Source: Ralstonia pickettii DTP0602 (GTDB lineage: Bacteria > Pseudomonadota > Gammaproteobacteria > Burkholderiales > Burkholderiaceae). From it: 64,000 bases of DNA. Of this stretch, positions 1-9,091 are shown one piece after another; position 1 is the stretch's first letter; every line of letters starts with the position of its first letter. The notes below the pieces were generated by a model. That model was not told the origin of the DNA. It worked only from the letters and a program-made list of their open reading frames with translations, and made no database searches. The DNA is taken from NCBI GenBank assembly GCA_000471925.1, contig CP006668.1, positions 1,054,001 to 1,118,000 on the forward strand, in the 5' to 3' direction. Made by a program: the position numbers and the translations under genes.

Positions 1-239
1 GTATCAAATTCTCAGTTCGTCAGATCCTTCGGAAGTTTTCCGCCATTTGCAGCCAATTCCTGCATAAGTCGCTTCTGTAGCCATATGTTCATGGCGGCAG
101 AATCGTTCATATCGCCGTGCAAGTTGCTCGACACGAAATTGGTGTTGTGCTAGCGGCGTAATCGCCGTCGGGTGTTGCGGTAATGACAAGGGTCACCTGT
201 GGGGCAGAACTTATCGAGGGGCTTTTCCGCAGATGTGGT
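1..239. other. unresolved left-edge sequence up to a duplication breakpoint
   Basis: This stretch ends where the araC-type fragment to its right stops matching the full-length copy at 10.6-11.6 kb; position 240 corresponds to 11405. Two minus-strand frames read like protein (one ends at position 4, the other near 12), but I recognise neither family. The breakpoint suggests foreign DNA joined to a partial duplication. I see no RNA gene here. Confidence 0.35.
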
Positions 240-467
240 CAGCCTGAGGCCGAACGCCTCCATGTCCGAGGTTTGCGCGCAGTGGTTCAGCAAGCGGCAT
301 ACCGCCTCCATGCCGATCAGGGTCTCGCTGTCGTCGAGACACCGGCGCGGCAGGCCCGCCTTGCGCATCATCGCCAAGGGGTCGAGTCCAGCCGACTGCG
401 CCAGGTCGGCGAAGCCCGTCAGGCTGGCACTTCGGATGAGGTGGGGCTGGTCGGTGGACATTTTCAA
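150..467 (-). pseudogene. truncated araC-family regulator, N-terminal fragment
   Basis: The first 76 or so residues are identical to the N-terminus of the intact 351-residue AraC-type regulator at 10577-11632. After the shared residues GLRL the frame runs into unrelated sequence and stops at 150. The C-terminal DNA-binding helix-turn-helix domain is absent, so the product cannot act as the full-length regulator does. The fragment is divergent to the BKACE gene at 604, the same layout as in the second cassette. The intact copy could in principle act in trans, because the intergenic inverted repeat is kept in both copies. Truncation is seen directly; loss of function is inferred. Confidence 0.85.
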
Positions 468-473
468 AAGTTT

Positions 474-516
474 TTGATCCGTTACATCTAATCAATTCTA
501 CGCGACAACGGATCAA
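474..516. promoter_or_regulatory. inverted repeat TTGATCCGTT / AACGGATCAA, putative operator
   Basis: A perfect 10-bp inverted repeat with a 23-bp spacer lies between the araC fragment and the BKACE gene. The same repeat sits at 11639-11681 in front of the second BKACE copy. Its position between a divergent AraC-type regulator and its likely target suggests a regulator-binding site. No binding evidence is available. Confidence 0.45.
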
Positions 517-603
517 TTCTGCCGAGGCGGCGACCCGCATCATATCTACAAGCGCGGACACGGCCTGCCTTCGCAGACTCCGCAGCCTACAAAGGAGAAC
601 ACC

Positions 604-1665
604 ATGCACTTCCTAGACGGGGCCCTGCTGCCCGAAAACCAGGAAAAACTTGTCATCACCGCCGCACCGTATGGCCCGCAATGGGAGCCGGGCGACTTTC
701 CATCCGACATCCCGGTCACGATCGAGGAGCAGGTGCAAAAGGCAGTGGACTGCTACAACGCCGGCGCCACCGTGCTCCATTTCCATGCCCGCGAGGACGA
801 TGGTTCTGGCTGCAAGAACCTCGACCGCTTCAACGAGCTGCTATCGCGCCTGAAGCAGGCGGTGCCCGACATGATCATCCAGGTCGGCGGCTCGATCTCG
901 TTCGCACCGGTCGAGGAAGGCGCGCCCGCCGAGTGGCTGAGCGACGAGACGCGTCACATGCTGGCGCGCCTGAAGCCGACGCCCGAGCAGGTCACCGTGG
1001 CAGTCAACACCGGCCAGATGAACACGGTTGAGATCATGACCCCTGAGGACTGTGCGGGAACCTCGTTCGAGCGCAAGGCGGTCTACGACGCCTATGAGGA
1101 GATGATCGTTCCGGCCGGGCCCGCCTGGTTGCGCGAACACCTCGCCCAATTGGCGGCCAACGGCATCCAGCCGCACTTCCAGATCACCATGAAATCAGGC
1201 CTCGTCACCCTCGAGCGCCTGATTCGGCGTGGCCTCTACAAGGGGCCGCTCAATGTGAACTGGGTCGCGCTCAGCGGCGGCTTCGACAACCCGGACCCCT
1301 ACAGCATGATGGAGTTCATTCGCCTTCTGCCCGATGGGTCGACGCTCACACTGGAATCGCTGATGCGCGCCACCCTGCCGATCAACACCATGGCGATCGC
1401 CATGGGCCTGCACGTTCGTTGCGGCATCGAGGACACGATCTGGGGCCCCACCGGCGAGCCGATGTCCAGCGTGAAGCAGATCGAACAACTGGTGCGCATC
1501 TCGCACGAACTGGGACGGGGCGTCGCGTCGGCCCAGGAGGCGCGCGCAATCTTCAAGATCGGCACGCAGTACCAAACGACCGAGCAGACGCTCGCCGAGT
1601 TGCGTTATCCCACCGCACGCCGTCCGGTCAGGCCGGCGCTGGCGGAACGCAAGGTGGCAGCATGA
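604..1665 (+). CDS. beta-keto acid cleavage enzyme (BKACE, DUF849), copy 1
   Basis: The product has 353 residues and matches the 3-keto-5-aminohexanoate cleavage/BKACE family. These TIM-barrel, metal-dependent enzymes condense a beta-keto acid with acetyl-CoA and release acetoacetate plus a new CoA thioester. Family hallmarks visible are the VTIEEQ opening, the YNAGATVLHFHARED segment with its metal-ligand histidines, and the C-terminal GxEDTIWGPTGEP loop. An AAAGGAG ribosome-binding site precedes the ATG. The stop overlaps the next start (ATGA), so it is translationally coupled to the hydrolase. Copy 2 at 11765 differs at only a few residues, for instance the final Ala versus Arg. Substrate is unknown. 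Confidence 0.9.
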   Translation: MHFLDGALLPENQEKLVITAAPYGPQWEPGDFPSDIPVTIEEQVQKAVDCYNAGATVLHFHAREDDGSGCKNLDRFNELLSRLKQAVPDMIIQVGGSISFAPVEEGAPAEWLSDETRHMLARLKPTPEQVTVAVNTGQMNTVEIMTPEDCAGTSFERKAVYDAYEEMIVPAGPAWLREHLAQLAANGIQPHFQITMKSGLVTLERLIRRGLYKGPLNVNWVALSGGFDNPDPYSMMEFIRLLPDGSTLTLESLMRATLPINTMAIAMGLHVRCGIEDTIWGPTGEPMSSVKQIEQLVRISHELGRGVASAQEARAIFKIGTQYQTTEQTLAELRYPTARRPVRPALAERKVAA

Positions 1666-2252
1666 AAGACCTTCATGAAGTGACAGTTGTCACGGTGCCG
1701 GGGCTGCGCGAGGAAACACCGGCGCACTGGCAGGCGCTGCTGGCCGGCGAACTGCCCAACGTGCGCTCGCTCCCTGCTCTGGGGCGCACCAACATTGATC
1801 TGAATGCGCGGGTCGCGGCAATCGACGCCGCAGTACTGGCGGCCCCGGCGCCCGTCATCATCGTGGCGCACAGTGGCGGATGCATTGCGACAGCGCACTG
1901 GGCGCGCCGCACCAGCCGGAAGATCCTCGGCGCCCTGCTGGCGACGCCGCCGGACCTAGAGCAGCCTCTGCCGCCCGAATTCCCTGCGCTGTCGGCCTTC
2001 GCCGAAGCGGGCTGGACACCTATGCCGAAGGGTCCGCTACCTTTCCACTGCATCGTGGCGGCGAGCCGCAACGATCCGCTGGGAGAGTTTGCAAGGGTGA
2101 CGGACATGGCCTCCGGCTGGGGCGCGGAACTGGTCGACCTGGGCGAGGTCGGTCATCTGAACCCAGCGTCGGGCTATGGGCCATGGCCCGCAGCATACGC
2201 GCTGATTCGCAGGCTGGCCCAAAGCCAAGCCGTGTCGGGAGTCCTCGCATGA
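1662..2252 (+). CDS. RBBP9/YdeN-like alpha/beta hydrolase
   Basis: This protein of about 196 residues has an early VPGLREETPAHWQ segment and the nucleophile motif AHSGG typical of RBBP9/YdeN serine hydrolases, with a late GHLNPASGYGPWP segment carrying the catalytic histidine. The ATG at 1662 was chosen because it overlaps the BKACE stop as ATGA; the open frame extends upstream but only inside BKACE. The stop overlaps the next ATG in the same way. In context it may hydrolyse an ester or thioester intermediate of the BKACE pathway. A decayed relative follows BKACE copy 2. Confidence 0.8.
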   Translation: MKDLHEVTVVTVPGLREETPAHWQALLAGELPNVRSLPALGRTNIDLNARVAAIDAAVLAAPAPVIIVAHSGGCIATAHWARRTSRKILGALLATPPDLEQPLPPEFPALSAFAEAGWTPMPKGPLPFHCIVAASRNDPLGEFARVTDMASGWGAELVDLGEVGHLNPASGYGPWPAAYALIRRLAQSQAVSGVLA

Positions 2253-2641
2253 GCCCAAGCCAAACGCCCACTTGTGATGCCTTGCACGCGCAAGGCCACT
2301 GGAATCCCGATTGGGACGCCATGGCGTCTCTGGCGCCGGACTGGACCGAGCAGTTTATGCGCATGGTCAGCTTTCCACTGAACTCCCCCGCGCTCGACTC
2401 GCGGACCTTCGAGCTGGTCTGCATCGCGATCGACGCGTCTGTGACCCACATGTTCGCGCCCGGCACGCGACGCCACATTCGGCGAGCGCTCGATCTCGGC
2501 GTGAGTGCCGACGAGATCGTCGCCGTGCTGCAGCTCACCGCCACGTTGGGGCTGCACACCATGAGCATGGCGGCGCCCCTGCTTCAGCAGGAGCTGCGCG
2601 AGCGCCAGGCCACGGCCAACGAGCCGCCGCAGGAGAGCTAA
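2249..2641 (+). CDS. carboxymuconolactone decarboxylase-like (AhpD-fold) protein
   Basis: The product of 130 residues has the helical AhpD/CMD pattern: RTFELVCIAIDAS, a histidine-containing RRHIRRALDLGVSADEI segment, then a leucine-rich helix. The ATG overlaps the hydrolase stop. The AhpD redox pair CxxC is absent, so a peroxidase role is unlikely; a lactone decarboxylase or structural role is possible. It is the third gene of a tightly coupled operon. About 260 bp of non-coding DNA follows before the Bug gene. Confidence 0.75.
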   Translation: MSPSQTPTCDALHAQGHWNPDWDAMASLAPDWTEQFMRMVSFPLNSPALDSRTFELVCIAIDASVTHMFAPGTRRHIRRALDLGVSADEIVAVLQLTATLGLHTMSMAAPLLQQELRERQATANEPPQES

Positions 2642-2902
2642 AAGGTCGGCGTGCAGTACAACACGATTGATGAACCGCGGGCCGTTTTGGCATGGCACCC
2701 AAACGCAAGCCCGGGAAGCGCAACGTACTGTTCCGCTTCCTGGCATAAGCGGTAAGGCCCCCGTCGCGGGTAGTCGGCCTGTGCCGTTGGCATCCTCTCT
2801 TGAAGAGGATTGCCAACACGGGAACCTGGATCGCTGAATTCCAAGTGTCGGCGCTCGTGGAGCGGTTACTGAATTACCTCACTGCATATTTGAAAGGACA
2901 CG

Positions 2903-3904
2903 ATGACTCTGCCTGACAAAATGACACTGAATACTGTACGCCGTAGTCTTGTGCGCGCCACGATGGCCGGATTGTTTGCGGCTTCGACGTCGATCGCTGT
3001 GGGCCAGCCTTTGGCAGATCGCCCTATTCGCATCATTGCCGTTGGCACGCCGGGAGCGACGGCGGATATTCTGGCGCGAGTAGTGGCCGACTCCTTGACC
3101 AAGAGCTTGGGGCAACCCGTCGTCGTGGAACCCAAGCCAGGGGCGGGTGGTGCTGTGGCCATGGAATCCTTTTTGAGAGCGCCTGCAGACGGATACACCT
3201 ACCTGCTGTCCATTAGCAGCCTGGTTTCGGAGCTGCCCTACACGTTCAAGCCCAAATACGATCCGTTCACGGCGATTCGGCCACTGGTGGAACTGGGAAG
3301 CATGGGCGCGATGCTAGTGGGCAATATCAACCTGCCACCCAAGAACTTTCAGGAGTTGGTTACCTATGTGAAGGCCAACAAGGGGAGGGTCAATATCGGG
3401 TCGTTCTCGCCGGGAACGATGTCGCACATACTCGGACTCCAATTGAACCAGCTGGCGGGGCTCGACATGAACATCATCCAATACAACGGGTCCACTCCCG
3501 GATTGGTGGATGTTATGGCGGGAAACGTCCAGTTTCAGATGGATGTGCCATTGACTTCCGTGCCATTGATCAAAGCGGGAAAGCTCAGGATATTCGCCGT
3601 CAGCTCGCCCAAGCGCTCCGAATTGATGCCGGAAGTCCCGACCTTCGCCGAATTGGGGTATGAGGCGATGACACGGACCTCGTGGATGGGACTGTGGACG
3701 CTCCCTGGTGTGCCTGGCGCGATCCAGCAACGTATCCGGAGCGAAGTTTTGAAGGCGTTGAATACGCCAGAGATTGCCGCTCGGCTCTCCTCGCTGGGTC
3801 TGAGTGTGACATCCAAGAATCCGCGCACGCCCGAGGAATTGTCCATCAGCTTGAAAAAGGACTACCAGACAACGGGCGCAGTGCTTCAGGCGGTGGGCTA
3901 TTAG
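2903..3904 (+). CDS. Bug/TctC-family tripartite tricarboxylate receptor
   Basis: This secreted periplasmic binding protein has 333 residues. An N-terminal basic and hydrophobic segment (residues 15-34) is a likely signal peptide. The mature part starts with the family pattern RPIRIIAVGTPGATADILAR, then GQPVVVEPKPGAGG and ADGYTYLL. Bug proteins bind carboxylates for uptake or sensing and are greatly expanded in Burkholderiales. No TctA or TctB membrane partner is adjacent. It follows the BKACE operon and precedes a porin on the same strand, consistent with capture of the pathway substrate. Confidence 0.88.
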   Translation: MTLPDKMTLNTVRRSLVRATMAGLFAASTSIAVGQPLADRPIRIIAVGTPGATADILARVVADSLTKSLGQPVVVEPKPGAGGAVAMESFLRAPADGYTYLLSISSLVSELPYTFKPKYDPFTAIRPLVELGSMGAMLVGNINLPPKNFQELVTYVKANKGRVNIGSFSPGTMSHILGLQLNQLAGLDMNIIQYNGSTPGLVDVMAGNVQFQMDVPLTSVPLIKAGKLRIFAVSSPKRSELMPEVPTFAELGYEAMTRTSWMGLWTLPGVPGAIQQRIRSEVLKALNTPEIAARLSSLGLSVTSKNPRTPEELSISLKKDYQTTGAVLQAVGY

Positions 3905-4111
3905 CCGCAGCAAGCGTTTCGGCGGATTTTTCCGGCATGCGTGCAGCGTCGCTCTTCGAGAGGAGGACGCCGTGAATCAGGGCGCGTCGCCCGATGCAAA
4001 CCAATGCAAAGACCGAGGAGCACAAAGTTGGGCCATATCAGCAGCAATACCACATGTTTTGATCGAACATCCCAGCCAGTTCGGCGAGGTCGAAACCGCC
4101 TCGCCGCGAAC

Positions 4112-5275
4112 ATGAAGAAGACGGGACTGGTCCTTGTCATGGCCGGCGCAGGATGCGGTACGGCGCTGGCTCAGGGCGGCGTCACGCTGTACGGCGTTGC
4201 CGACGCCGACCTCGAGTTTGCCAACCACGTGGGCTTGGCGCCAGCCCCGGCCAATGGCTACAATCCCGGCCCAGGCAACAAGGTCTACCGGATGAACTCG
4301 GGCGGCTTGTCAGGCTCGCGTTGGGGCTTGCGAGGCAGGGAAGACCTCGGCAGTGGGATGTCGTCGCTGTTCGTGCTGGAAGGCGGCTACAACGAGGACG
4401 CCGGCACCTCGCAGCAGGGCGGTCGGCTGTTCGGCCGCTCGGCGTACGTCGGCCTCGCGAGCAAAAACTATGGACAGGTGGCCTTTGGCCGGCAGTACAC
4501 GTCGCTGTTCGACTCGATGTCGAACTTTGTGCCGGCGCTCTACGCCACGTCTTATGAGCCCAGCGCTTTGCTGCTGGGGCCTAACTATCGTGAAGACAAC
4601 ACGGTCAAGTACAAGGGCGCATTCGGTCCACTGACCGCATCGTTGCATTGGTCGTTCGGCGTCGGTCTGGCTGTGCCGCAGACCAGTCCACTGCTGGTTG
4701 CCGGTGGGGGTAACGGTGAGGTGCCTGGCCAGTTCCGTCGGAACACCGGTTATGGCGCGGGACTGTCCTATATCGCCGGCGGCATCAGCATCTCGGCAGG
4801 CTATGACCAGTTCAACCCTGCCTTCGGCAACGGCACGGGCACCTTCAAGAACGCGGCAATTGCAGGCAGCTATGCCTTTGGCAATGCCAAGGTCATGGGC
4901 GGTTATCGCTGGGGTCAGAACCGCGGAGCGAACGGCAGCATGGTCAAGCGCGACGACTACTACTGGATCGGCGGCCAATACCAGGTGACGTCGGCGCTGG
5001 GCCTGATCGCGGAGTTTGCCTACGACAATATCAAGAACCTGTTCGGCAACCAATCGATGCCCAATCCCTGGCAGATCAACCTGATCGGCACCTACTCGTT
5101 CTCGAAGCGCACCGATGTCTATCTGACGTCGGCCTATTCGAAAAATGCAGGGCTGGGACTGGATTCGCTGGCCAACGGCTTCGCCAACAGCCTTGCGCTG
5201 GGCAACAGCTATACCCTCGGCCGGGGCGAATCCAACATGCTGGGGATCGCACTGGGCGTGCGCCACAAGTTCTGA
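4112..5275 (+). CDS. Gram-negative porin (Burkholderiales OmpC-like)
   Basis: The 387-residue product begins with a signal peptide ending at ALAQ, followed by the family opening GGVTLYGVADADLEF. It has many beta-strand glycine/aromatic repeats and the terminal phenylalanine of outer-membrane barrels (GVRHKF). The start at 4112 gives a proper signal peptide, although the frame is open further upstream. The stop codon at 5273-5275 is directly followed by the GTGCG boundary of the first group II intron. It probably admits the substrate bound by the upstream receptor. Confidence 0.88.
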   Translation: MKKTGLVLVMAGAGCGTALAQGGVTLYGVADADLEFANHVGLAPAPANGYNPGPGNKVYRMNSGGLSGSRWGLRGREDLGSGMSSLFVLEGGYNEDAGTSQQGGRLFGRSAYVGLASKNYGQVAFGRQYTSLFDSMSNFVPALYATSYEPSALLLGPNYREDNTVKYKGAFGPLTASLHWSFGVGLAVPQTSPLLVAGGGNGEVPGQFRRNTGYGAGLSYIAGGISISAGYDQFNPAFGNGTGTFKNAAIAGSYAFGNAKVMGGYRWGQNRGANGSMVKRDDYYWIGGQYQVTSALGLIAEFAYDNIKNLFGNQSMPNPWQINLIGTYSFSKRTDVYLTSAYSKNAGLGLDSLANGFANSLALGNSYTLGRGESNMLGIALGVRHKF

Positions 5276-5631
5276 GTGCGCCGGGAGACCGGTAAGGAGT
5301 AGGTGGTGAAAGTCCACTGCGATGAAGGAATAGCGAACCACATCGGCCCCGAGCCGTGCGCAGGCCACCGTGAGGTGGTCAGCGAAGCGTCGGTAGGGGA
5401 ACGTGCGGGCCAGCCATCGAGCCGCGATAGTTGTGTTGTTCCGGGTGCCGACGCGGTTCAGAACGCGGAAGGCAACATGAAGGGGCGCGTGAACGCGAGT
5501 GCCTCGACGACCCGGCGTGGTCCAAGACCCTGGCACGCACGGACGCTCTTTGCGCGGGAACCGGGAGATCTCTCGTCTGGCCAGTCGCAGCATGGCCTGG
5601 TCCGCATCGGGAAGGCGAGGAGCCGTAGCCG

Positions 5632-7110
5632 ATGATGAACGGACGGGAGAAGTCAGACTCCGCCGTACTAGCGAGGAAGCCTGCGAACAATGCCGGGAAA
5701 TCGGCTGCGGAGTGGGTGGAGCGAAGGGCGGGGACCAAGGGGAACATGGGTCAGTCCAACACGTGCCGGGCGCAGAACCGGGCAAGCGTGCCACAGGGGC
5801 TGGAACGTGTACGGCGAGCTGCAAGGCAGCGGAAGAAGGAGCGGTTCACTGCGTTGCTGCATCACGTCACTGCCGACCGGCTTCGGGAGTCGTTTTATGC
5901 GCTCAAACGCAACGCGGCTCCGGGAGTGGATGGCATGACGTGGAGGTACTACGAGGCAGGACTGGAGGAGCATCTCCAGCGTCTGCACACGCAAGTACTC
6001 AGCGGAGCGTATCGGGCGCTACCCGTTCGGCGGCAGTACATACCAAAGCCGGACGGCAAACAGCGTCCATTGGGGATTGCCGCACTGGAAGACAAAATCG
6101 TCCAGCGCGCGGTGGTTGGAGTGCTAAATGCGATCTACGAGGAAGACTTCCTCGGTTTCTCGTACGGGTTCCGACCCGGACGCAGTCAGCATGATGCGTT
6201 GGACGCGTTGGCAACGGCCATCATCCGCACCCCGGTGAACTGGATCCTAGACGCCGACATCCGGAGCTTCTTCGACTCGGTCAGTCAGGACTGGCTGGTT
6301 CGGTTCATGGAGCATCGGATCGGCGACGAGCGCGTCATTCGCCTTGTGCGGAAATGGCTCAAGGCGGGCGTTCTGGAGAATGGGGAACTGAGCGTCAGTG
6401 AAACCGGTACACCGCAGGGTTCGGTGGCTTCGCCACTGTTCGCGAACGTGTATATGCACTACGTGTTTGATCTCTGGGCCAACCGGTGGCGACGGCGGGA
6501 AGCTAAAGGCAACGTCATCATTCTGCGGTACGCGGATGATGTTGTGGTTGGCTTCGAGCACGAAGCTGACGCGCGGCGCTTCTGGGACGCGATGCGACAG
6601 AGGCTGGAGGAGTTCTCGCTTGCGCTTCACCCGGACAAGACGAGGCTACTGGAGTTTGGCCGCAACGCAGCGGCCAACCGCCAGAGTCGAGGCCTTGGCC
6701 GGCCGGAGACCTTCGCCTTCCTGGGCTTCATCTTTATCTGCGGACGATCGCGTCGCGGTGCCTTCCAGTTGCAGAGGAAGACTCGCGGTGATCGCATGCG
6801 GGCGAAGCTCAGGCAGATCAAGGAGGACCTGCGACGGCGCATGCACGACCCGATTCCTGCGCAAGGAAAATGGCTTGGGCAGGTGGTGCGCGGATACTTC
6901 GCGTACCACGCGGTACCAACGAACTCGCGAGCGCTCAGCGCGTTCCGTTACCACGTTGTTGACCTCTGGCGGCGTGCGCTCAGGCGCCGCAGCCAAAAGG
7001 ATCATATGACGTGGACGCGGGTCGAGCGGATCGCGGATGCCTGGCTCCCGCAGCCTCGAATCCTTCATCCATGGCCGGACCGGCGCTTTGCCGTCAAACA
7101 CCCGAGGTAG
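5632..7110 (+). CDS. ltrA: group II intron reverse transcriptase/maturase, copy 1
   Basis: The 492-residue product has the order expected of intron-encoded proteins. A basic N-terminus is followed by RT blocks containing NAAPGVDGMTW, the palm segment KPDGKQRPLGI and GFRPGRSQHDAL, the active site YADDVVVGF near residue 300, then a basic maturase region ending RRFAVKHPR. No HNH endonuclease domain follows, so mobility would use a nascent-strand primer. It lies between the 5' ribozyme half and domain V. The reading frame is intact. The homologue in copy 2 is identical for its first 80 residues and then diverges. Confidence 0.92.
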   Translation: MMNGREKSDSAVLARKPANNAGKSAAEWVERRAGTKGNMGQSNTCRAQNRASVPQGLERVRRAARQRKKERFTALLHHVTADRLRESFYALKRNAAPGVDGMTWRYYEAGLEEHLQRLHTQVLSGAYRALPVRRQYIPKPDGKQRPLGIAALEDKIVQRAVVGVLNAIYEEDFLGFSYGFRPGRSQHDALDALATAIIRTPVNWILDADIRSFFDSVSQDWLVRFMEHRIGDERVIRLVRKWLKAGVLENGELSVSETGTPQGSVASPLFANVYMHYVFDLWANRWRRREAKGNVIILRYADDVVVGFEHEADARRFWDAMRQRLEEFSLALHPDKTRLLEFGRNAAANRQSRGLGRPETFAFLGFIFICGRSRRGAFQLQRKTRGDRMRAKLRQIKEDLRRRMHDPIPAQGKWLGQVVRGYFAYHAVPTNSRALSAFRYHVVDLWRRALRRRSQKDHMTWTRVERIADAWLPQPRILHPWPDRRFAVKHPR

Positions 7111-7183
7111 GAGCCGTATGCCCGAATCGGGCTCGTACGGATCTGTGCGGGGGGTGCTCAGTAATGGGCATTCCTACCGCGAT
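7111..7183 (+). ncRNA. group II intron domains V and VI, copy 1
   Basis: Directly after the maturase stop the bases fold as domain V (7111-7143), a GAGCCGTATG arm closing on CGTACGGATC. Domain VI follows, with an unpaired A at 7176, seven bases from the 3' end, the usual branch-point distance. Three stem pairs read GTA/TAC here and CGG/CCG in copy 2, a compensatory change that supports the fold. Confidence 0.8.
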
Positions 7184-7539
7184 GTGCGCCGGGAGACCGG
7201 TAAGGAGTAGGTGGTGAAAGTCCACTGCGATGAAGGAATAGCGAATCACATCGGCCCCGAGCCGTGCGCAGGCCACCGTGAGGTGGTCAGCGAAGCGTCG
7301 GTAGGGGAACGTGCGGGCCAGCCATCGAGCCGCGATAGTTGTGTTGTTCCGGGTGCCGACGCGGTTCAGAACGCGGAAGGCAACATGAAGGGGCGCGTGA
7401 ACGCGAGTGCCTCGACGACCCGGCGTGGTCCAAGACCCTGGCACGCACGGACGCTCTTTGCGCGGGAACCGGGAGATCTCTCGTCTGGCCAGTCGCAGCA
7501 TGGCCTGGTCCGCATCGGGAAGGCGAGGAGCCGTAGCCG

Positions 7540-9018
7540 ATGATGAACGGACGGGAGAAGTCAGACTCCGCCGTACTAGCGAGGAAGCCTGCGAACAATG
7601 CCGGGAAATCGGCTGCGGAGTGGGTGGAGCGAAGGGCGGGGACCAAGGGGAACATGGGTCAGTCCAACACGTGCCGGGCGCAGAACCGGGCAAGCGTGCC
7701 ACAGGGGCTGGAACGTGTACGGCGAGCTGCAAGGCAGCGGAAGAAGGAGCGGTTCACTGCGCTGCTGCACCACGTCACGATCGATCGCCTTAGGGAGTCG
7801 TTCTTTGCGCTCAAGCGCAATGCGGCCCCTGGGGTGGACGGCGTGACGTGGCGGTACTACGAAGCAGGACTGGAAGAACATCTCGAGCGACTGCATGCGC
7901 AAGTACAGAGCGGAGCGTACCGGGCACTACCCGTCCGGCGGCGGTACATACCGAAGCCGGACGGTAAGCAGCGCCCGTTGGGGATTGCCGCGTTGGAGGA
8001 CAAGATTGTTCAACGCGCGGTGGTTGATGTGCTGAACGCGATCTACGAGGAGGATTTCCTCGGGTTCTCGTATGGGTTCCGGCCCGCGCGCAGCCAGCAC
8101 GATGCGCTGGACGCGTTGGCGACGGCCATCACCAGCACCCCGGTGAACTGGATTCTGGATGCGGATATTCGGAGCTTTTTCGACTCGGTTAGCCAGGAAT
8201 GGCTAGTCCGGTTCATTGAGCACCGGATCGGCGATCAACGCATCATTCGTCTTGTGCGCAAGTGGCTCAAGGCGGGCGTGCTGGAAGAGGGAGAGTTGAG
8301 CGTTAGTGAGACAGGTACCCCGCAGGGATCAGTGGCCTCACCACTGTTCGCGAACGTGTATTTGCACTACGTCTTTGACCTCTGGGCCAACCGGTGGCGA
8401 CGGCGAGAAGCCAAAGGCAACGTCATCATCTTGCGATACGCAGATGATGTTGTGGTCGGCTTCGAGCACGAAGCTGACGCGCGGCGCTTCTGGGACGCGA
8501 TGCGGCTGAGGTTGGAGGAGTTCTCGCTTGCGCTTCACCCGGACAAGACGAGGCTGCTGGAGTTCGGCCGCTATGCAGCGGTCAACCGCCAGCGTCGAGG
8601 CCTTGGCCGACCGGAGACCTTCGCCTTCTTGGGTTTCATCTTTATCTGCGGGCGATCGCGTCGCGGTGCTTTCCAGTTGCAGCGGAAGACCCGAGGTGAT
8701 CGCATGCGGGCGAAGCTCAGGCAGATCAAGGAGGAACTGCGGCGACGCATGCACGATCCGATTCCTGTGCAAGGGAAATGGCTCAGCCAGGTGGTTCGCG
8801 GATACTTCGCGTACCACGCAGTACCTACGAACTCGCGGGCACTCGGCGCGTTCCGTTACCACGTCGTTGATCTCTGGCGGCGTGCGCTCCGGCGCCGCAG
8901 CCAAAAGGATCACATGACGTGGACGCGGGTCGAGCGGATCGCGGATGCCTGGCTCCCACCACCTCGAATCCTTCACCCGTGGCCCGACCGGCGTTTTGCC
9001 GTCAAACACCCAAGGTAG
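7540..9018 (+). CDS. ltrA: group II intron reverse transcriptase/maturase, copy 2
   Basis: This 492-residue reverse transcriptase/maturase carries the same blocks as copy 1: GVDGVTW, KPDGKQRPLGI, and YADDVVVGF near residue 300, with the basic C-terminus RRFAVKHPR. Differences from copy 1 begin at residue 81 (for example YALK versus FALK) and are mostly conservative. Both frames are intact, which suggests recent activity or selection. It sits inside its own ribozyme and is expected to bind the intron RNA, aid splicing and copy it into DNA. Confidence 0.92.
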   Translation: MMNGREKSDSAVLARKPANNAGKSAAEWVERRAGTKGNMGQSNTCRAQNRASVPQGLERVRRAARQRKKERFTALLHHVTIDRLRESFFALKRNAAPGVDGVTWRYYEAGLEEHLERLHAQVQSGAYRALPVRRRYIPKPDGKQRPLGIAALEDKIVQRAVVDVLNAIYEEDFLGFSYGFRPARSQHDALDALATAITSTPVNWILDADIRSFFDSVSQEWLVRFIEHRIGDQRIIRLVRKWLKAGVLEEGELSVSETGTPQGSVASPLFANVYLHYVFDLWANRWRRREAKGNVIILRYADDVVVGFEHEADARRFWDAMRLRLEEFSLALHPDKTRLLEFGRYAAVNRQRRGLGRPETFAFLGFIFICGRSRRGAFQLQRKTRGDRMRAKLRQIKEELRRRMHDPIPVQGKWLSQVVRGYFAYHAVPTNSRALGAFRYHVVDLWRRALRRRSQKDHMTWTRVERIADAWLPPPRILHPWPDRRFAVKHPR

Positions 9019-9091
9019 GAGCCCGGTGCCCGAATTGGGCACGCCGGGATCTGTGCGGGGGGTGCTCAGTAATGAGCATTCCTACCGCGAT
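9019..9091 (+). ncRNA. group II intron domains V and VI, copy 2
   Basis: Domain V starts GAGCCCGGTG and closes with CGCCGGGATC, carrying CGG/CCG pairs where copy 1 has GTA/TAC. Domain VI and the terminal AT match copy 1. The compensatory substitutions keep pairing while changing sequence. Confidence 0.78.

Larger units (their letters stand above)
5276..7183 (+). mobile_element. group II intron, tandem copy 1
   Basis: The element starts with GTGCG, a canonical group II 5' boundary, directly after the porin stop codon. It encodes a reverse transcriptase/maturase, and ends with recognisable domains V and VI and a terminal AT. It abuts copy 2 with no intervening base. Bases 5276-5853 match 7184-7761 with a single mismatch (5338/7246), while the rest differs at many sites. 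Boundaries are inferred from the GTGCG repeats and domain VI. Confidence 0.85.
7184..9091 (+). mobile_element. group II intron, tandem copy 2
   Basis: A second full-length group II intron with the same 1908-base length begins immediately after copy 1. Its first 578 bases are almost identical to copy 1, while the rest differs at many synonymous and some non-synonymous sites. It ends at 9091 and is followed by another copy of the first 17 intron bases. The mosaic pattern points to gene conversion or to a recombination event joining two different introns. Confidence 0.85.

Noticed and set aside
2903..3904. A full tripartite tricarboxylate transporter
   Set aside because: No TctA or TctB membrane genes are near any of the four receptors, so only the binding proteins are called.
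4310..5824. A 504-residue minus-strand frame opposite the porin and intron start
   Set aside because: It is a shadow of the GC-rich porin and intron sequence; the plus-strand porin has clear family features and a signal peptide.
5632..9018. The two reverse transcriptases as retron or diversity-generating elements
   Set aside because: Both lie inside complete group II introns with domains V and VI and have basic maturase ends; no msr/msd or template/variable repeats were seen.
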